Shown here piece by piece: positions 17,946 through 49,965 of a stretch of 64,000 nt of DNA (position 1 is its first letter; the number at the start of each line of letters is the position of its first letter). Origin of the DNA: Monarcha castaneiventris obscurior (taxonomy: Eukaryota > Chordata > Aves > Passeriformes > Monarchidae). A program made the position numbers and the translations under genes. Below the pieces are notes generated by a model. It was not told the origin of the DNA and searched no databases. It saw only the letters and a program-made list of their open reading frames with translations. The stretch is from assembly GCA_026261815.1 (NCBI GenBank), contig JAMPIT010000712.1, positions 248,001 through 312,000 on the forward strand. The letters are read 5' to 3'.

Positions 17946-20175
17946 GCAGAAGGGTGTCACCACTTCCTGAGCCATCAGCAGCTTTTCTGTAGTGCTCTGG
18001 ACTTTCCCTGAAGAGCCCAGCCTGTCCAAGGGTGTTTATCCTGCAAAGTCTGGTGAGATCAATGCCCACAGAGAGAGCAAGGAAGTGGGAAATCATGGAC
18101 TCAGGACAAGAAGAGCTGTTTTCCAGCTTAAAATATACATGTTACAAAAACCAAAGCAAAACTCTTCAGGCTTTCTCTTGGAATATTCTCTCTTTGCTGT
18201 GTCCTGCCTCCAAGGATGGAAGCAGTTTTTTAGGAGGCAGGAGTCGTCTTTGTTTTTTATTACAAAGCAGAAATGTCACTGCAGGCCCATGCCAAAAAAA
18301 CATGCTGCAAATACTCTCTGTGGCAAACAGGGCTCGCAGAGAGGGTTTGTTCATCTGTCTCGGCCTGCCTTGCCATACTTTTCTGTCCCTCCTGCCAAAT
18401 GGAAAATAAATCATTCTCTCCTCGCTGTTCTGGTTCTAATTGGCTGGATATGCCATCAGCTGGCTCATCCCCACTCAGAGCCTGGGAAGGGGTAAACACT
18501 TCCAGGATTACAGAAAATGAGGACACTAACTTTGGGACCCATCCAAAGCCCTTTAGTGAGCGTGAAGACTAATTGACTACAGCGAGAGCTGCATCAGCTC
18601 CTTAATTGCTGAGGGGAGATGAGACAATCACATTTCCCCTTTCGCTCCATCCTTTTTTCAAGAGCCCTGTGGTAATGGCTGCAAGCTGCCTGCCTGAGAC
18701 AGCAGCACTGGAAAGCTCTGGGCCATTATTCTGGGAATGTTTTGCAAGGAGGGTGCTCAGACAGTGCCACAGAGGCTGGGAGATGATGATAACACACTTT
18801 TCTTGTTTTCCCTACCGTCACAAACAAAGCTGGTTGATTCAGATAATGGATTTGGTAAGATAGGGGAGAAAGCAGCAGCTTGATACTTTGATGACAGGGT
18901 GGTGAATACTGAAGTTGAAGGTGATGCTCAGTTATAACCACCCCGTTGTGCACCAGCTCTCCACCTTCTGGGCCCCAAGGACCTGGGATGTGCCCAGGCT
19001 CCAAAATTATTGTGTGTCACTCCACAAGAACAGCACTGGAAATTGGAGACAGCGAGTGTTTCTCCTCTCTGAGGTGATGGAAGGCTGGGATTCCCTCACT
19101 CTGCTCCGTGGGAAGGGGAAAGGTCACTTGGAGCAGTGAGAGCTTTGCCTCAGGCCTTGCTGGGCTCTGGGTGGCATCAGTGTGGGATGGAGGTGGCTGC
19201 TGCCGGGCAGATTTTTCCCCTTGCCCTTCTTCATCTGGAGGAAATCAGCACGGGGCAATGGAGCTCCGTGGGAATTGGCATGGATTTGGGATGGGCTGGA
19301 AAGGGGGTCAGTGGGCCAAGGGGAAGTCTGATTGATGAGAGATGTGGCTCAGCACCCACGGAGCCAAGACTGTGGGGTAAGGTTATAGGGGTCGGGTGGG
19401 TGAGGGAAAGGAGAGAAGGTTGTAGGGTGATTAGGCAGCAGGAGCATTCAGTGGGAAAGGAGAAACGATAAAGTTCAGATAAAAATAGAAAGGCAAAAGA
19501 GGGGAAAGCATGTGTGTGCTGTAGACTGCCGTGGTTCTGCTCCAGGCAATGTCACCCAGGACATCTTTTGTTTCATTCACACGAAAACCCTTGCCATCAG
19601 TACTCTTCCCTGTCCCCTCCATGAATCCATCAGTTCCTAAACAAACAGACGTGACAAGGCCTTCCAAAGCTGTGTCAGAACCTTTGAGTACCAGTTGAGC
19701 AGAATGTGGGAAAAGCCATGTGATTCCCTACAGGTGCAAAACAGCTCCGGCCGTATTTGCAAAGAGCTGATGTTTGGTTTACATGACTCACTGCCCATGT
19801 GCTTTGGTTTAGATGCCTGGAGCAGCTTCTTGTAATGTAATCAGAACTGTGGGCACTAAATTTGTCCATCACTGAGGCCCCAAAGGATTAGCACAGCACT
19901 AAAAATGACACCTCATCCTGCACGTGGGCAGAGTCAGAGGGCGGAATGCAGCGGTTCAGCCTGGGAAAAGCCGAGCGTTGGCTCATCCCAGGGTTGGAGC
20001 AATGTTGTTTGTACCACGAGGCAGCCTGGATGTGATCATCCCATATGGATGGCCACCCAGATCCTTGGGAATCAGGATGTCCTGGCCCCAACAACAACAG
20101 CTGCCCATCCTTGGGCAACTCAAGCATCTCATCTGCTCTGGTGGGGCTCAAAAGGAGTGTGAGCAGTGGGACAAG
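17946..20175. other. Intergenic stretch between two CR1 fragments
   Basis: Nothing recognisable. Overlapping frames such as 17992-18495 lack any domain or codon signal. Confidence 0.55.
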
Positions 20176-20721
20176 GGGGGTGATTCTCCCCCTCTTCTCT
20201 GCTCTCATGAAACCCCACTGGAGCTCTGTGTCCAACCCTGGAGCCCCCCATGTAAGAAGGACGTGGAGCTGCTGGAGCAAGTCCAGAGGAGCCAGGGAAA
20301 TGCTCCAAAAGCTGGAGCCCTTCTGCTCTGGAGCCAGGCTGGGTGAGCTGGGGGTGTTCACCTGGAGAAAAGAAGGATCCAGGGAGAGCTCCGAGCCCCT
20401 TCCAGGGCCTAAAAGGGCTCCAGGAGAGCTGGAGAGGGACTGGGGACAAGGCCTGGAGGGACAGGACACAGGGAATGGCTTCCCACTGCCAGAGGGCAGG
20501 GATGGATGGGATATTGGGAAGGAATTCCTGAGGGTGGTGAGGCCCTGGCACAGGGTGCCCAGAGCAGCTGTGGCTGACCCTGGATGCCTGGAAGTGCCCA
20601 AGGCCAGGCTGGACAGGGCTTGGAGCAGCCTGGGATGGTGGAAGGTGTCCCTGCCCATGGCATGGGGAAAAGGGATGATTTTAATGTCCCTTCCAACTCA
20701 AACCATTCTAGAATTCTACAA
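20176..20721 (+). mobile_element. CR1 LINE fragment, plus orientation (longest copy in the window)
   Basis: About 545 bases of CR1 3' region, with GAAGGACGTGGAGCTGCTGG, CAGAGGAGCC, CCACTGCCAGAGGGCAGGGA, GGCTTGGAGCAGCCTGGGA and the terminal CCTTCCAACTCAAACC...TAGAATTCTAC. It explains the long frames 20045-20833 (+) and 19888-20658 (-). Stop codons and deletions make it inactive. Confidence 0.93.
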
Positions 20722-21510
20722 TGTCCAAAAGGTCTGTTCCTCCTTCATCCTCTGCCAGCTCCTCGCTCTGCAGAGCAGCCTCCCTGCAGCAATTCTCGTG
20801 GGCGACGCTCGCAGACTTTTCTGCATCAATTAAATCTGTTTTCCTGGCTTCTGCCAGTTTGGGGATTTGTTGCTCGATTGTCATGGCGACTGCTGCCGTG
20901 GGACCCTCGCCGAGGGCGAGGCCCCTCCATTAGGATTCAGGGCAGCGCTTCAGCATCGCTGGGGACCCTCTTGTGCTGAGCACTCTCTGAGAGCGGGGAG
21001 CTCATTCCACTGCAGAAATCCCAGCTGAACAGCGTCTCTTCACAGCAAATGAGGCTGGCTCTAATTTTTGTTAATTATGTGGAAGCAACTTGATTTCCTC
21101 GTGAGCGTGTTGTTGGTGCAGCCCTCACGGTTTATTCCTGGCCAGCAGGATGAGGATGCTTAGGAACCCCGAAGGACTCTGCAGCTGTTTTGCAGAACAA
21201 CATGAAAAAAAATAGGAGCCATTTCCAAAATAAAAGAAAAAAAAAAAAAACCCAAGATCTTTCTTGCGGAACAGCGTGGGGAAGAGGAGCCATTTGCACA
21301 AAATGTGAGGTCTGGTTGGCAGAAAAGCAGGGAAAAGAACGAATGGGGGAAAAAACCCAACGAAACAATCAAAACAGGTGCAGAAAAGGAGCTTTTTGTG
21401 AGGAAGGAGGTTTCTCAGACAGCGCCCCGGGAATGGCGGTGAGGACACGGACACTGGCGAGGCGGAGGCACAGGGACAAAACTCCCGCGCGGGGCGGCGC
21501 TTTTCGAGGA
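20722..21510. other. Intergenic stretch upstream of the tRNA gene
   Basis: Contains an A-rich run near 21236-21250. GC and CpG content rises from about 21420 towards the FBXO31 CpG island. No gene seen. Confidence 0.6.
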
Positions 21511-21583
21511 GCCTCGTTAGCGCAGTAGGTAGCGCGTCAGTCTCATAATCTGAAGGTCGTGAGTTCGATCCTCACACGGGGCA
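21511..21583 (+). tRNA. tRNA-Met (CAT), elongator type
   Basis: A 73-nt intact tRNA without intron. The acceptor stem GCCTCGT pairs with ACGGGGC (one T-G wobble), followed by discriminator A. The anticodon loop TCTCATAA has CAT at 21544-21546. The T arm is GTGAG-TTCGATC-CTCAC. Internal A and B boxes are present, and a T14 run at 21599-21612 is a strong Pol III terminator. It matches vertebrate elongator tRNA-Met rather than the initiator, which has A rather than T at position 54. It lies about 490 bases upstream of the FBXO31 start codon, at the edge of its CpG island. Confidence 0.97.
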
Positions 21584-21598
21584 AAGATGGTTTCCTCC

Positions 21599-21612
21599 TT
21601 TTTTTTTTTTTT
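21599..21612 (+). terminator. Pol III terminator of tRNA-Met
   Basis: A run of 14 T starting 16 bases after the mature tRNA end; four or more T suffice for Pol III. Confidence 0.9.
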
Positions 21613-21839
21613 CCCCTCCTCCCGCAGGCGGACTTTCCCAAGGGAAGGAAATATCCATTTTTTTTCATGGATTTCGAGCAGGAGGCGGGATGGAAGCGGG
21701 GGAACGCGCCCCCCAGCCCTGCACCGTTACCGGGCACCGGCCCCGCCATGCGCGCGGTCCCCCGGCCCGCTAGGGGGCGCGCACGCTGGTTGTGCCGGTG
21801 AAGGAACAGCGTCCGCACAGCGTCCGCTAGCGGCGGGGC

Positions 21840-21999
21840 GTGGCGCGGCTAGATTAGGCGGCGCTGATTGGCGGAGCCGCGGGATAGGCGTGACCCAGCT
21901 GCGGGATGGGCGGCACCGATTGGCGGGGCTCTGGGGTGGGCGGGGTTAGCGGCGGGCACGGCGGCGCGCCCCGGAGCCGCGGTCAGAGCGGCAGCGGCC
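21840..21999 (+). promoter_or_regulatory. FBXO31: FBXO31 CpG-island promoter
   Basis: TATA-less and very GC-rich. Two inverted CCAAT boxes (ATTGG at 21867-21871 and 21919-21923), 52 bases apart, are each followed by GGCGG. GC boxes GGGCGG and GGGCGGGG lie beside them. NF-Y plus Sp1 sites in this spacing are common in CpG-island promoters. The 5' UTR probably begins between about 21930 and 21980. The frame is open upstream of the ATG to 21868, but the ATG at 22000 has a strong Kozak context (GCGGCCATGG) and matches the known protein start. Confidence 0.75.
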
Positions 22000-42703
<20,704 letters not shown>

Positions 42704-42842
42704 TGAGTGGTTGGTGATGGACAGGGCTCGGGGTGGCAAAGGCTGCTGTGCTCCCCAGCCGGAGCTGGGGTGGGGAGTCCTCGCTGTCGGTACCTCTGGA
42801 TAAAAGCATGCACTTTGAATAAAGCCTTTTTACCCCAAATGT
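42704..42842 (+). other. FBXO31: FBXO31 3' UTR (short form)
   Basis: Only about 140 bases separate the stop codon from the poly(A) site predicted by AATAAA at 42818-42823. Longer forms may exist, since the recalled human 3' UTR is longer. Confidence 0.65.
42818..42823 (+). terminator. FBXO31: FBXO31 poly(A) signal AATAAA
   Basis: CTTTGAATAAAGCC, the canonical hexamer with typical flanks, 115 bases after the stop codon. Confidence 0.75.
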
Positions 42843-45800
42843 ACACACATCCCAGTTCAGCCATCCGTGACTGCCCTTTCCTCTGTGCCACTCCACGCTG
42901 CTCCCCAGCAGTCCTTGTTTCCTGCTCTGGGCTTTGTAGAGCTGAAGGGATCCTGCAGAGGAGGGAACAGACCTTCCTTAGTGCAAAAAAAAAAATACAT
43001 TGGGACAAAACCGACACCTGGGCAGAGGAACAGGCAGTGACAAAGCACATCCTCCTCTCCAGAAACCTTTCTGTGGGTGCAGCACTGCCAGGAGAGGCTG
43101 TTGTGAGAGCTGCATCCTTGGCTTGGTAATTGGAGTGTGTGGTTTCCTCTGGAGAATTCCCTCAGCAAGGGCAGGATCCCCACTGCAGATGAGAGTGTTC
43201 AGCATTGTCCTGGTTTCTGGAGCTGGATGGATGTGCTGTCCCTGGAGCTCCAGGTCTGGGTGTCTCCCTGAGCACAGAGATGGTTCTTTCTCCTTTCAGG
43301 AGCTGCCTGTGGGACTGGAACTGGCTGTAAGGTGTTCAGACTGGTTTGTACCTGGAAGGTTTTCTCAGATCTTGTGAAGTGGGTGTGAAAATGGAAAGGA
43401 AGGAACAAAAAAGAAACCCAGCTGTGAGATGAGCCCAGCTGGCTGCAGATGGGGCAGCAGAAGGTGTGCCACATGTCACTGGTCCTGTGTGACCCAGGGG
43501 TGTCATCCCTGTTCAGGATGCCCTTTGGAGTCCAAAGGAGTGACAAGGGATTGTCCTCATATTGTGTGGCTCATTCTGGCTCCTGGAACTGCTGGGTGGG
43601 TGCTGCTGCCCCACTCAGGACCCTTCTCTCCCTTTCTACTCGCACTTGTTTGATCCCAGATGATTTTGTGGCAGACCTGAGCTCTGCTGGGAATTGTGTG
43701 CTGCAGGAGAGGGAGCAGATTCTCTCTAGACTGTGCTGTGCAGGAAAAGCCTGGCCAGTGCTCATCTCCAGGCTGTGAGCTGTGCTATAAACCAGCAGCA
43801 CTAACACAACCCTTTGTTGCAGCTGCTCTCTGGCTGTGAGGACAAGCTCCAGGTCCCTTCTCTTCAGATCAGTGTCTAACAAACCCCTGCCTTTACACCT
43901 CCACAGTTTTAGGTCTGGAAATGTGTCTGTACCTGTGCTGGGAAGTTTTCAGTGGAGAAGTTTCAGTCCCTGCCTGGTTCCAGTGCCTGTGAGTAGCTTT
44001 TATTCTCACTCTCACACGGGCTTTTTGCCATTTCTGGCTCTCCTGTGTTCCCTCAGCTGTGTGAGAACCCGGCCTCCAGCAGGGATGCAGCTCATGTCAC
44101 TCACAGGATTAGTTCCTGTCTCTCTGAACAGAGTTCTCCAGATTTCTGGGAATTTGAAGGTGATTTAGGGCACTTCTGGCTTTGTTTCCTGTAGGTTTGT
44201 GAGGAGTGGAAAGCCTGCCTCAGTGTTGGAGTTGAGGAGCTGTTACAGGCCTGGTGAATAAGCTGTGAAAAGTAAGTTGGTTGTGAGCAGCCTGGAGAGG
44301 TTTTCCTGGCAGAGGGAAGAGCCAGTTTGGATCACACAAGGCTGGGAGAGAGGGAATGGCTGCTCTCTGTGCCTTGGTGAGTGGGCACAGAAGTGACCTG
44401 GAGCTGAAATGGGGCATCTCAGCCTTCTGCTGCAGCTGCTGAGCTCTGTACAACTCGTGCCTGGTTTGCAGACTGAGGTTTCCAGTTTGGTGCAGGCTCC
44501 TGGGACAACTGAAGATGTCCCTAGCTGGGTTAATGGTTGGACTCGATCTCTTAGGTCTTTTCCAACCTAAATGATGCTGTGTTTAGGACTTGATTTGGTG
44601 TCTCAGTGGCCTGTTTATCTTGGAGTTTGCTGTTAGGCAGTCTGTTGTCTGCCTTGTGTTCTCCCTGGCAGCCCAAAGGGATGGGAGATATCCCCTTGGG
44701 CTGTTCCCATTGCATGTCCCTAAAACCAGCTCTTCTTCAGCTGGATCCATAGCTCTGATTGCAGATTCCTCCTCCCCACTTCAATATCCCCACCAAAAAA
44801 AAATACCAAAATCCTGAAGTTTTACATTACTGACTTGAGAATTTTTGCTTTTAGCTTTTAAATGATGATTAAAATTTTTTTAAATGGCGATTAAAATCCA
44901 GATTGCATTGATTGCCCTGCAAGTGCTTGGCCTGAGGCTTGAGTTGCTCTCCCAAGTACTGACCTGTCTGTAGCCCCTGTCCTTTGTCACCTGGGCAAGG
45001 TGTGACCTGCTTGCTGTTGGCACAGGTTCTGCATCTGCTCTTCTCCAGGCTCCTTGTCCCTTCTGAACCTTTCCAGTGGCAGTGCCAAGGCTCTCCTGAA
45101 GGCCAGACTTGGCTGGCTGGAGAGAAGGGCTTTGGTGGAGGCTGATGCCCTGTGGGAATTTTTCCCAGCTCTGCCTTGCCCCTATAGTGGCATCTTTTTA
45201 TTTATAACTTACCTGGCTGGCCTCAAAACGTCAGGATAATTCCTGATTAAAGGGAAAACTGCGGGTACCCCCTGGCTTTGTTCTGTCTGGAGCAAAGGAA
45301 ATAGCAAGTTTTGTATTAATATTCCTCCTCTGATGCCTTTTCTCACCTTCTGCTGCTCCAAGCCTGGCAGGCTTTAGTGGCATTTCAGAAGAAAATCCCC
45401 TCTGATTCCGGTGAGGGTGAGGAAAGCTGTGGAGATGGATTTGGGAATGCTGGGGGTGCTCCTGTGCCAGTTCCTTTGTGCCTGGCTCTGTCAGTGCTTC
45501 CAGAGCAAAGCAGGGTAACACGGAGTTAAAACTCCCAGCCCTGCAATCTTTGGGAAGGGGGAGACAGATTTAGGAGCAGGCAGTTTGGATCTGATCCCAC
45601 ATGGCCAGGGGGGTGCTCCTGCTTTTCCCCAGTCCTGCTTTTCCTGTGGGAAGTGGTGCTGACAGGACAGGGTTTTGCTGTGCTTGCTCATGTTTGGTCC
45701 AGGCTGTTCCTCCCCCTGCCCAGCACTGCCTACCCCACTTCTTCCCCAAATCCCAGTTCCCCAGCCCGTTGGGATCTTTCTGGGAGCTGTTGACAGGGAT

Positions 45801-48800
45801 AATGTGTGCTGGGCCCCTGCAGATGGTGATAAATCTCTGCTGCCGACGTCTCCTCGTCCTGTTGGCTCTGCAGGAAATCTTGGGGACAATTGGCTGGATT
45901 TCTTCATCCCAGATGGGTGGAAAGTGCTGGCGAGGATGGAAAACAACTTGTCAGGGGTAGGAATACTCTTGGCAGGAGCCTTTTGGATTAAACAAAGCCT
46001 TTGTGGGGAGGTTGCAGAGCCCCAGTGGCCACTGCAAGACCCGGGGCTGAATTCTGGCTCAGGGACAAGTGACTGGTTCATGTGCTGGGTTCTGCTCCTC
46101 CATCCTGCTCCCTGGCTTGTCAGAGCACATGGATTTGGCCAGCTGGAAAACAGGAACATGAAAGCTCAGCTTGTTTGCCTTGGGCCTGGTTTGAGAGCTG
46201 TGAATGTGCTGTGCTCAGGCGTGGTGGTTGTGGGAGACTCTGCCCTCCCCCGGGGATTTGTCAGGCTGGGTTTTACTGGGGAGGAGGAGGGAAAAGGATG
46301 GAATTGTTTGTAAATTCGGGTGTTGGCTTCTCTGTGGAGTGAACAGCAGCGCTGCTGTTGGAGGGCAGTTCCTTAGGAAATGTGTGCTGGGGAGAAAGGG
46401 AATTCCTGTGCAAACGTGCCTGGAGCTGTCAGCTCCCAGGAAAAGCCCAAACTGCAGCTGGCTCGGTGTTTACTTTTCAATGAGGATGACTTTTTCTTGC
46501 TTTTTATTAATTTAAGCCTAGTGGAACTCGATGGGAGTGTTGGCTGTTGTGTGGAAATGGGTTGTTTAGGCTCGGCTTGCTAGTTTAGGGAATGATAATG
46601 TGTTAACTCTGTCTTGTAGCTGGCTGCTCATGTGGCCAATAATCCTCCGTGGTGTTCAGCTGCCAAAGGCTCCTGCTGCCCTTCCCAGTGGGACAGTGAA
46701 TTATTTGGGATGTGGAGTGGAAGGTAGAGGTACCAAACTGTGAGTGCCACTGACCTTTGGGTGCTTTGTGTGCTGAATTAAAATGTGTGATTCTGGTTTT
46801 TTGTTTGGGTTGCAATCTTTGGAACTTTTGAGGCAAAGAGCACTCGGCTCGACTGTGTTCATTAGCTTAATTAAAGCAAACTGCACTTTTGTTTTGTCAT
46901 TGATTACTCCCCTTTCCCTGTTCCCACGTGTATTTTGCACTCACCACTTTAACATGACACTGATGGATTCATTGGGCATTTCCTGTAGGTTTTGAGTGTG
47001 GGTAAGTCTCGATAAAAGTATTAAAATGAAGGTGGAAGGGAAATCCCTGCTTTGTACAGGGGGCAGTGGGAGGAAACCACTGGACATCCACCACCACAGA
47101 TATCCATGTGGAACATGATCAATTGTAATTTAAACACCTCACCTGCCCAGTCTGCTCCCCTGTCCAAGGGCTGGGGGTTTGCCTGTCCTTTTTTTGGTGG
47201 CTTTGAGAGGAACAGGATGTATAAAACCAACTCCTGGCCTAGTTCACCCCGTGTTTTGGAAAGCTGAGCAAGCCCTGTGTGTTACTTTTACACCTGATCA
47301 TTGTTACCCAAGGAGCCTTTTCCAGTTTCAAATAATAAAAAGCAAAGTTTTGTGATCTTAATTCTGTTTGCTTCTTTTTTTTTTTTTTCCCCCTTGTCCC
47401 AAAGGAGAATGCTGGGCCAGTTCCACCCTCCTGCCCTGCAGCTGCCTGTCTGCCATCGTGGGTCAGGAATTCATTTTCCCTTGTTGGGGTACTTGGTGAG
47501 CAGTTCTGCTTCCCTCAAGATGTGAGACACACATCCCACACCTCGTGCTGTGAAATCCCAGTTCTTCCCCTATCCCTGTTTTCTGTTCTCTGCTCCCTCC
47601 CCCAGCAGCTTTGGGGTGGCAGAACTGCCACCCTGAGCCCTGACAAAGCCTCTCTGCCCTCCCAGGCCCAGCTTTCTCTCTCTGAAAGGAAGCATGAGGT
47701 AATCCTGGAGTGGTTTTCTTTTCCATTCTTCCTTCTGCTTGGTCTGAAAGGGATCAGCTGGCACCGAACCAGCACGAGGGATGAGGAGAGGGAGGCAGAG
47801 TGATGGTGTCAGTCCCTTTCTGTGTGGGATCACTCTGGGAGCTGTCTGCATTCCCTGCACTTCCAATTCACACCTGCTCCAGCTCTGCACTGCTTTTCCA
47901 AGTGATGCTGTGGAAATGGGACAACTCGTGGCATGAGCTCAGCTGCCACCAAGGAGCTTTTCCTCCTCCTGCTGCCTGTCCTGCCTTTCCAGGAGGGAAT
48001 GTTGTGCTTCAGGTTTTGCAGCCCAGTTCTGCTGGTAAGTCCCTTGGCAGCTGATTTTTTTTGAGAACAAACCCTGGCCAGGGAGCACTGAACTCCCCAA
48101 GTTCAGGCACGAACTCCAAATCTGGAAGTGGCTCTGCTTTAGTGCTGGTGGTTAATCCAGGCTGGAGCGCTCTGTTACAGCTCCCCAGTGCCATCCTCTG
48201 AATGTCTGGCATCTTCCATTTGCCCTCTTTTATGTATTTTTATACCACCAATGCCTTCCCCTCATCCCATGCCTTGATTTTGTGGTGCTGCAGGCTCGTT
48301 TGAGTGTTCAGGCCTTGGCAAGGCAAGAGTAAAACACAACTAGTGCAGTAACTCCTGCTGTGTGTTTGGCCTTGGAGGAGCACAAATGTGGTTTCTCAAG
48401 AGGCAGCGTTGCTGAATCCCAACCACAGGCACCTCCCAAGTGCTGGACTGGGAGCCTCCCTCTCCTTCCAAGGAAGCTGGAGGTGGGAAGGATCACTGCA
48501 GGGCTGAGCACCTTTGCTGTAACCCCTGGCCGAGGAGTGAGGAGCTCCCTGGGACCTGGCAGAGATGTTCTGGGCAGGGGGGTTCCTCCTCCCAGCTCAG
48601 TGATGGATAAAGTGATTTTTCCACCTGCTGGGGGTCAAGTCCTGACTGTCACGGCCTTTATGGGCTGTTCATGTGGAACAGGGTAAGAGTTGGCCCTGGA
48701 GGTGTTGGCTCAGAAGCTGAGGCTGAGCAGGGGTGAATTATTCCCTCTCTGACAGGACAGACACGTCCCACCCTGGTTTGGGGACATCGTCTGTGCTGGG

Positions 48801-49540
48801 TCTTGGTCTCTGCTCTCAGGGCTCTCTGTTCCACCAGAGGCCACAGCATTCCTGCTTCTTCCTACCTGGCTTGTTCCTAAAACCCACAAGGCTTTTGCTT
48901 CCACACAGGAAGGAAGGTGGTTCTCCATTCTTAAAGCCACAAATCCGAGCCTGGAATCACTTCCCAGTGTGAGCCCAGCCCTGACAGCAGCCAGAGCCTT
49001 CTCCTGGGGTAAGGATGGGATGTGACAGCTTCAGGCTCTGCCATTCCCTCTGCCTTTCTACCCACCTTGTTCCATGATCCAAGGGCTGCATTTCCCAATT
49101 CCCAAGGCTTCGGGAGGCAGCTGAACAGGAGGAATGTTGGGCTGTCCACGCTGTGTCTCTGCATCATCCCAGTGCATCGCCTGCAGGAGGGTGAGCAAAC
49201 TGAGGTGTGTTCTGCTCATCCCCATTCCCAGCAGGAATTTGCTTCCTTCTCTTCCCAGTGGAGAAGGTTAATTAATGGCTACTTAAAGCCTTCTGAGCTC
49301 CTTCCGTGGTTCCTTGGTGCTGTCATTCCTTTCCTTGCCCGCTGCCATGTTCCTGTTGTCATTGAACCTCTGTGGATGATGGGCTCTGCTCCTGGCTCCT
49401 TCTTTAATATCCCCTCATCCCTTCAGAGCCCTTGTGGGATCCCATCCCGTGGGATCCATCCCTTGGGATTCTCCCCGTGCTGCCGCTGCCGGGCGGGGCT
49501 GGGCCGCGCTGTGTCCGCCAGGGGGCGCCTCTAGACCAGA
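42843..49540. other. Intergenic stretch downstream of FBXO31
   Basis: No recognisable exon, RNA gene or conserved domain on either strand. Only a CR1 tail at 44531-44583 and short homopolymer runs (T-rich 47372-47388) stand out. Frames of 100-220 codons (45491-46159 minus, 45675-46313 plus) overlap each other and lack domain or splice support. An AATAAA at 47333 could serve a longer FBXO31 transcript, but nothing else supports this. Confidence 0.6.
44531..44583 (+). mobile_element. CR1 LINE 3'-end fragment
   Basis: TTAATGGTTGGACTCGATCT, AGGTCTTTTCCAACCTAAAT and GATGCTGTG; terminal 55 bases. Confidence 0.85.
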
Positions 49541-49544
49541 CACG

Positions 49545-49965
49545 GACACTCGTGAGGGCTCGGATGGACACGGACACGGACATGGACCTGGACATGGATA
49601 TGGACAGTTGTGGGGCCGGGATCGGATGGACAGGGACACGGGCACGGAGCTGGACACGGACATGGACACTTGTGGGGCCGGGATCGGATGGACACGGACA
49701 CGGACACTCGTGAGGCCGGGATCGGATGGACACGGACATGGATATGGACACGGGCATGGACACGGACATGGACACTCGTGGGGCCGGGATCGGATGGACA
49801 CGGACACGGGTACGGAGCTGGACACGGACATGAACACAGACACTCATGGGATCAGGATCAAATGGACACTGACACTTGCGGGACCAGAATCCACACGGAC
49901 AAGGGCACTCGTGGGATCAGGATCCACATGGACATGGACACTCGTGGGACTGGGATCCACCCAGA
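49545..49965. repeat. Minisatellite of GGACAC/GGACAT hexamers with a higher-order unit
   Basis: Hexamers GGACAC, GGACAT and GGATAT alternate with a spacer, CTCGTGGGGCCGGGATCGGA, that recurs at irregular spacing. The repeat keeps all frames open, giving MDTDTDMD-type peptides on plus and SVSVSMSV-type on minus, neither of which is a gene. The 3' part (49840-49965) is more diverged. Confidence 0.95.

Noticed and set aside
19888..20833. Frames of 256 (minus) and 262 (plus) codons
   Set aside because: They lie over a CR1 fragment read in both directions; neither gives a reverse transcriptase or other domain.
21868..21999. 44-codon in-frame extension upstream of the FBXO31 ATG
   Set aside because: It lies over the CCAAT/GC-box promoter. 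The ATG at 22000 has the better context and agrees with the known protein start.
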